Below, one piece after another: positions 61,270 to 64,000 of a DNA stretch of 64,000 nucleotides. Position 1 is the stretch's first letter, and each line of letters starts with the position of its first letter. Position numbers and translations under genes: made by a program. The notes beneath the pieces are model-generated. The model was not told the origin of the DNA, did not search any database, and saw only the letters and a program-made list of their open reading frames with translations. Origin of the DNA: Croceimicrobium sp963977415 (lineage in GTDB: Bacteria; Bacteroidota; Bacteroidia; Flavobacteriales; Schleiferiaceae); the NCBI GenBank assembly GCA_963977415.1, contig CAXBOS010000013.1, positions 1 to 64,000 of the forward strand, in the 5' to 3' direction.

Positions 61270-61676
61270 CTCTGTATAGAGGGGTATAGATAGGAACGTA
61301 TTTTAATCAATTGATGGAGTAAACTCCTTTTCTTTATTGATACTCAAAGATCTCAATTTCAATGGTGATCACCTTGATATTTCGATTAGTGGCCCCATCC
61401 TTCCGATTATCGGGAGAATTAAATTAACAAGATGTTTTAAGCGGCCTTATTTGCATTAAAAGACGATAGGTTGGATAAATAGCATCAATGATAAACATTG
61501 TTTAAATTTTTAGACAGTTCTAAAAAACATAGCTACCCTTCAATCACGAGGCCTACTAATTAAAATGCAACACTTAGCGGGATCCATAGCGACTAAAGAA
61601 GCTGGGACTAAAAGCTTGCAAGGCCTGAAAAATCTTGATGGGAGGAATTGAAGCTCTGTTAATAAGCTAACAAATA

Positions 61677-61713
61677 AAAGAGACCGTCCCTTTGCTAAGG
61701 AACGGTCTCTTCA
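61677..61713 (-). terminator. Terminator of the LruC-domain gene
   Basis: AAGAGACCGT/ACGGTCTCTT stem with one further mismatched layer, then TTTTATTT on the minus strand, 30 bp past the stop. Confidence 0.8.
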
Positions 61714-61742
61714 TTATCAACCAAAAACTAATCTGCTATATC

Positions 61743-63764
61743 TTAATAAATTTTCTCGTTGTTACGGTTGCCCGCCTCATCTGTAAACCAATTGGTATTA
61801 ATTGTACCGCCAGAAGTTGCCCATACTGAGAAGTTTGAATAAGCTTCATTAATAGGAGTGTATTCTACGGGGTAAGCAAAAGTCGCTGCAACATTTATTG
61901 CCCAAGGAAGGCCGTTGGCAGTTTTGTAAGAGTATTCATTTGCCGCATCAGTTGCATCCGCATCGGTGCCGAACAAAGCAACATTGGCTAAATCGGTTGG
62001 TCTTTTATCGGCCAAGTGAATTTCACGTCCGCGCGTGGCATTGGCAAAAATAAAGGCGTTATAAGGAGGCAGTCCAACCAAGGACTGGTTTTGACTAGTA
62101 GTAAAACTAATTTTATTGGATAGAGTTACCGGGCTAACCGTTGCCTCACCTTTCACAGTGTTCACAAAAGCAGTTCCTGCATTGGGCATAACATTAAAAA
62201 CATTGTCAAAAGCGATAACGGTAGCGTTAGTTTGACCTTGCTCTGTTCCGTTAGCACCAACTGTAACTAAACCGTCGGTTAAATCTTGGCCCGTGATACT
62301 TGCGATAGTATTAGGAGCTAAATTGTCGAAGCTATAGCCAAAACCATTTCTGAAACCTGCACCAATGGCGCGAACGGTCCAATCTGCCTCGATTTCTACT
62401 ACTTCATTATTTCCATTTAAAATATGATCAATTTCGTAATCGATAACCATATCGTTGAAATCATAATCACCTTGCGCTGGCCATAAATCTTCATAAGCTA
62501 AAGTACCAGTGTATGTGTTGCGCATGGCGCGTAAAGGATCACAAACGAAGTCATCGCTTTCGTCTGATACACCATCGTTATCGCAATCAGCTTTGGGAGT
62601 AATCGAAGGAATACCGCCGATGTTTACGTTTTCCCATGGATTGGCGGTTACGTAAAAGACTAAATCGTTAAAGTCATTATCACTTTGAACCGAACGAACT
62701 AAATCTTCAAAACCATTTAATAAAAGCTGACGACCGATGTCGGCTAGTTGCACGGTGTGCTGACGCAAAGTAGGATCAGTTTCAACGGTATTAAAGTCAA
62801 TACGAGAATAAAATTTTCTCTTATCCACATCTACCCCATTTGAAGTCCAGCCATTTTGAATCAGAACCCAGCTGATAGTTTTCCCACCTTCAAAAGTTCC
62901 TAGTTTAACTTTATCACCAGCGACTAAGCCACCGCTTGAATTTTGTAAGGAGCTATTAGGCAGAATTATAAAAACCGAATCAATATCATTAGCTGTTGCG
63001 GGAGGATTATTGCTATCAAAAACATAATATCCTAAAGAATTTCTATTACCTGCTCCTTCAGCTACCATGGTAATCCAAACATCGCTGGTTGCCTCAATTA
63101 CTACGTCTAGCTCATTTCCAACGGTTAAGTAATTGGGATTATTTACCGGAACAGCTTGACGCTCAGGCAGAGATGCACTTACATCGTCTAAAAAGTCCTG
63201 AGTGATTACATCACGAGTGGGTTCTAGATAAGTAGGCACCCCTTCGTTTTGGCCAGTAGTAAAACCACCCATATAATAGTAGTTGTTCTTAATGGGAGTA
63301 CGAGATGTTACCGTGGTCATCTTATTGGACTGTAAAGCTCTTTTCCCGGCTTTACCTCCAAAATTTACTTGGATATTTTCAGTTACCATTACCGTTTGCT
63401 GCGTGGCAATACCGGCAGTAGATACTTCTACAAACATTTCATTAACAAAAGCAGGAACTCGCACTGGCATGGTTAAATCACCTGAACCAGTCGTAAACCC
63501 AGAACTTAGTAAAGTTCCACCATTACTCGGATCTGCCGTATAAAAACTAACCTTAACTCCCGATAAGGCATTATCGTTAATACCTTTTACATTAACGGAA
63601 GCTTGTACTTCTTTAGCTGTTTCAAAAGAAAAGTTGGCTGGAATTTGTAATTCCTTAATATTCTCGCTTAAAACAGGCGTAGTTTGTATTGGAGCTTCGT
63701 TGTCTTTGGCGCAAGACCCAGCAAAAAGGGCGAAGGCTGATAAAAATAGAACTTTAGTTTTCAT
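61743..63764 (-). CDS. LruC-domain (DUF4842) lipoprotein with DUF4114
   Basis: 673 residues, lipoprotein signal (MKTKVLFLSAFALFAGSCAKD, Cys18). An N-terminal Ig-like region (~40-130) is followed by a DUF4114-type domain (KVKLGTFEGGKTISWVLIQNGW to GFEDLVRSVQSDNDFNDLVFYVTANP), a short Asp-rich calcium-binding-like segment DCDNDGVSDESDDFVCDP, and the C-terminal LruC/DUF4842 domain (LWPAQGDYDFNDMVIDYEIDHIL to the end). It should be anchored in the envelope, probably facing outward. Function is unknown. Monocistronic with its own terminator. Confidence 0.87.
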   Translation of the reverse strand: MKTKVLFLSAFALFAGSCAKDNEAPIQTTPVLSENIKELQIPANFSFETAKEVQASVNVKGINDNALSGVKVSFYTADPSNGGTLLSSGFTTGSGDLTMPVRVPAFVNEMFVEVSTAGIATQQTVMVTENIQVNFGGKAGKRALQSNKMTTVTSRTPIKNNYYYMGGFTTGQNEGVPTYLEPTRDVITQDFLDDVSASLPERQAVPVNNPNYLTVGNELDVVIEATSDVWITMVAEGAGNRNSLGYYVFDSNNPPATANDIDSVFIILPNSSLQNSSGGLVAGDKVKLGTFEGGKTISWVLIQNGWTSNGVDVDKRKFYSRIDFNTVETDPTLRQHTVQLADIGRQLLLNGFEDLVRSVQSDNDFNDLVFYVTANPWENVNIGGIPSITPKADCDNDGVSDESDDFVCDPLRAMRNTYTGTLAYEDLWPAQGDYDFNDMVIDYEIDHILNGNNEVVEIEADWTVRAIGAGFRNGFGYSFDNLAPNTIASITGQDLTDGLVTVGANGTEQGQTNATVIAFDNVFNVMPNAGTAFVNTVKGEATVSPVTLSNKISFTTSQNQSLVGLPPYNAFIFANATRGREIHLADKRPTDLANVALFGTDADATDAANEYSYKTANGLPWAINVAATFAYPVEYTPINEAYSNFSVWATSGGTINTNWFTDEAGNRNNEKIY

Positions 63765-63947
63765 TGTGTCGATTTGTTATAGCAAAATTGCGACAAGCCA
63801 GCTTAAGGTTTAGTCTAAAATCGATTAAAAGCAAGATTAATCGTTTAACGGAATGTGCTATGATTTTCCGAATTTTACCGAACTTTATGAATCGAATATC
63901 CAATCCCTTTTTAAATCCAAATTGGCATCCAAACTATATTTAATGGC

Positions 63948-64000
63948 TTAAGCTTTCGCTTGATGTCTTTCCCACAAAAGCTCTTCCACCTCAGATAATT
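63948..64000 (-). CDS. Possible C-terminal end of a gene continuing beyond the window
   Basis: The last bases read on the minus strand as LSEVEELLWERHQAKA-stop, which has the look of a charged helical C-terminus. Seventeen codons are too few to be sure. Confidence 0.3.
   Translation of the reverse strand, partial: LSEVEELLWERHQAKA

Larger units (their letters stand above)
60764..61359. repeat. 2.5 tandem copies of a 238-bp unit with terminators
   Basis: Copies begin at 60764, 61002 and 61240 (period exactly 238). The first two look identical; the third is partial (about 120 bp) with three substitutions before it diverges at 61360. Each unit starts with a perfect AGCCTCG/CGAGGCT hairpin with flanking A/T runs, strongest as a minus-strand terminator. 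Inside are CTCTGTATAGAG, ATCAATTGAT and GGAGTAAACTCC palindromes and an 8-bp inverted repeat CAAAGGTC/GACCTTTG. Confidence 0.92.
60683..61742. other. Gene-free stretch with tandem 238-bp units
   Basis: 1060 bp between the GAF kinase start and the LruC gene end. 60764-61359 is the tandem repeat; 61360-61676 has no recognisable feature; 61677-61713 is a terminator. A 21-codon frame occurs in the two full repeat copies (see findings). Confidence 0.7.

Noticed and set aside
60764..61359. CRISPR-like array
   Set aside because: The unit is 238 bp and whole units are identical; there are no short repeats with variable spacers and no cas genes.

Overview
The window looks like chromosomal DNA from a Bacteroidota member, most likely order Flavobacteriales. 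Several signs agree: AT-rich sequence, many TAnnTTTG-type -7 promoter boxes, type IX secretion (T9SS) sorting domains of both type A and type B, LruC/DUF4114 and DUF4252 families, and an NDH-2/HiPIP/thioredoxin redox set. I cannot name the genus. I found no rRNA, tRNA, IS element, prophage or CRISPR array, and almost every gene looks like ordinary vertically inherited chromosome.

Layout. 1-5.5 kb: a plant-telomere-like heptamer array at the extreme left edge, then a large T9SS-exported lamin-tail-domain protein and an AraC-type regulator. 5.5-22 kb (mostly minus strand): lpd, a small membrane protein, divergent ridA and pabA/trpG, the overlapping pbpC/alpha-2-macroglobulin pair, gyrB, fabI, rhomboid + DUF4199, and an SdpI-like protein. 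21.7-30 kb (plus strand): NDH-2, a DUF4252-PadR-PspC operon, HiPIP, thioredoxin, and a soluble histidine kinase next to a receiver-kinase hybrid. 30-39 kb: an esterase, a PLP decarboxylase, a GT4 glycosyltransferase, NamZ (DUF1343) divergent from a LolCE-like permease, a cystathionine beta-synthase-like enzyme coupled to a cytosolic BtuF-like protein, and a membrane protein. 39-45 kb: a DUF2867 epimerase and pyrD separated by a repeat-rich 0.9 kb gene-free stretch, a possibly frameshifted membrane protein, and a DbpA-like helicase. 45-48 kb: an overlapping operon of two sulfotransferases and a glycosyltransferase. 48-54 kb: two T9SS type-B proteins flanking an MscS channel. 54-61 kb: a DUF2975-XRE module with a visible operator, a lipoprotein, two tandem paralogous TPR histidine kinases, a deaminase and a GAF kinase. 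61-64 kb: 2.5 tandem copies of a 238-bp unit, then an LruC-domain lipoprotein.

The most interesting observation is at 52.43-52.50 kb. The reading frame of a T9SS type-B protein runs through four AAGT/ACTT repeats just before its end. As written it stops early, but with three repeats it would continue into a textbook C-terminal T9SS signal. This looks like a slippage switch or fresh frameshift acting on secretion and anchoring of a surface protein. Other unexplained structure includes the 238-bp tandem units that each carry a strong terminator, dispersed hairpin repeats around 39.2 and 41.6 kb, an inverted-repeat operator at 54.7 kb, and promoter boxes lying only 3-4 nt before start codons, which suggests leaderless mRNAs.
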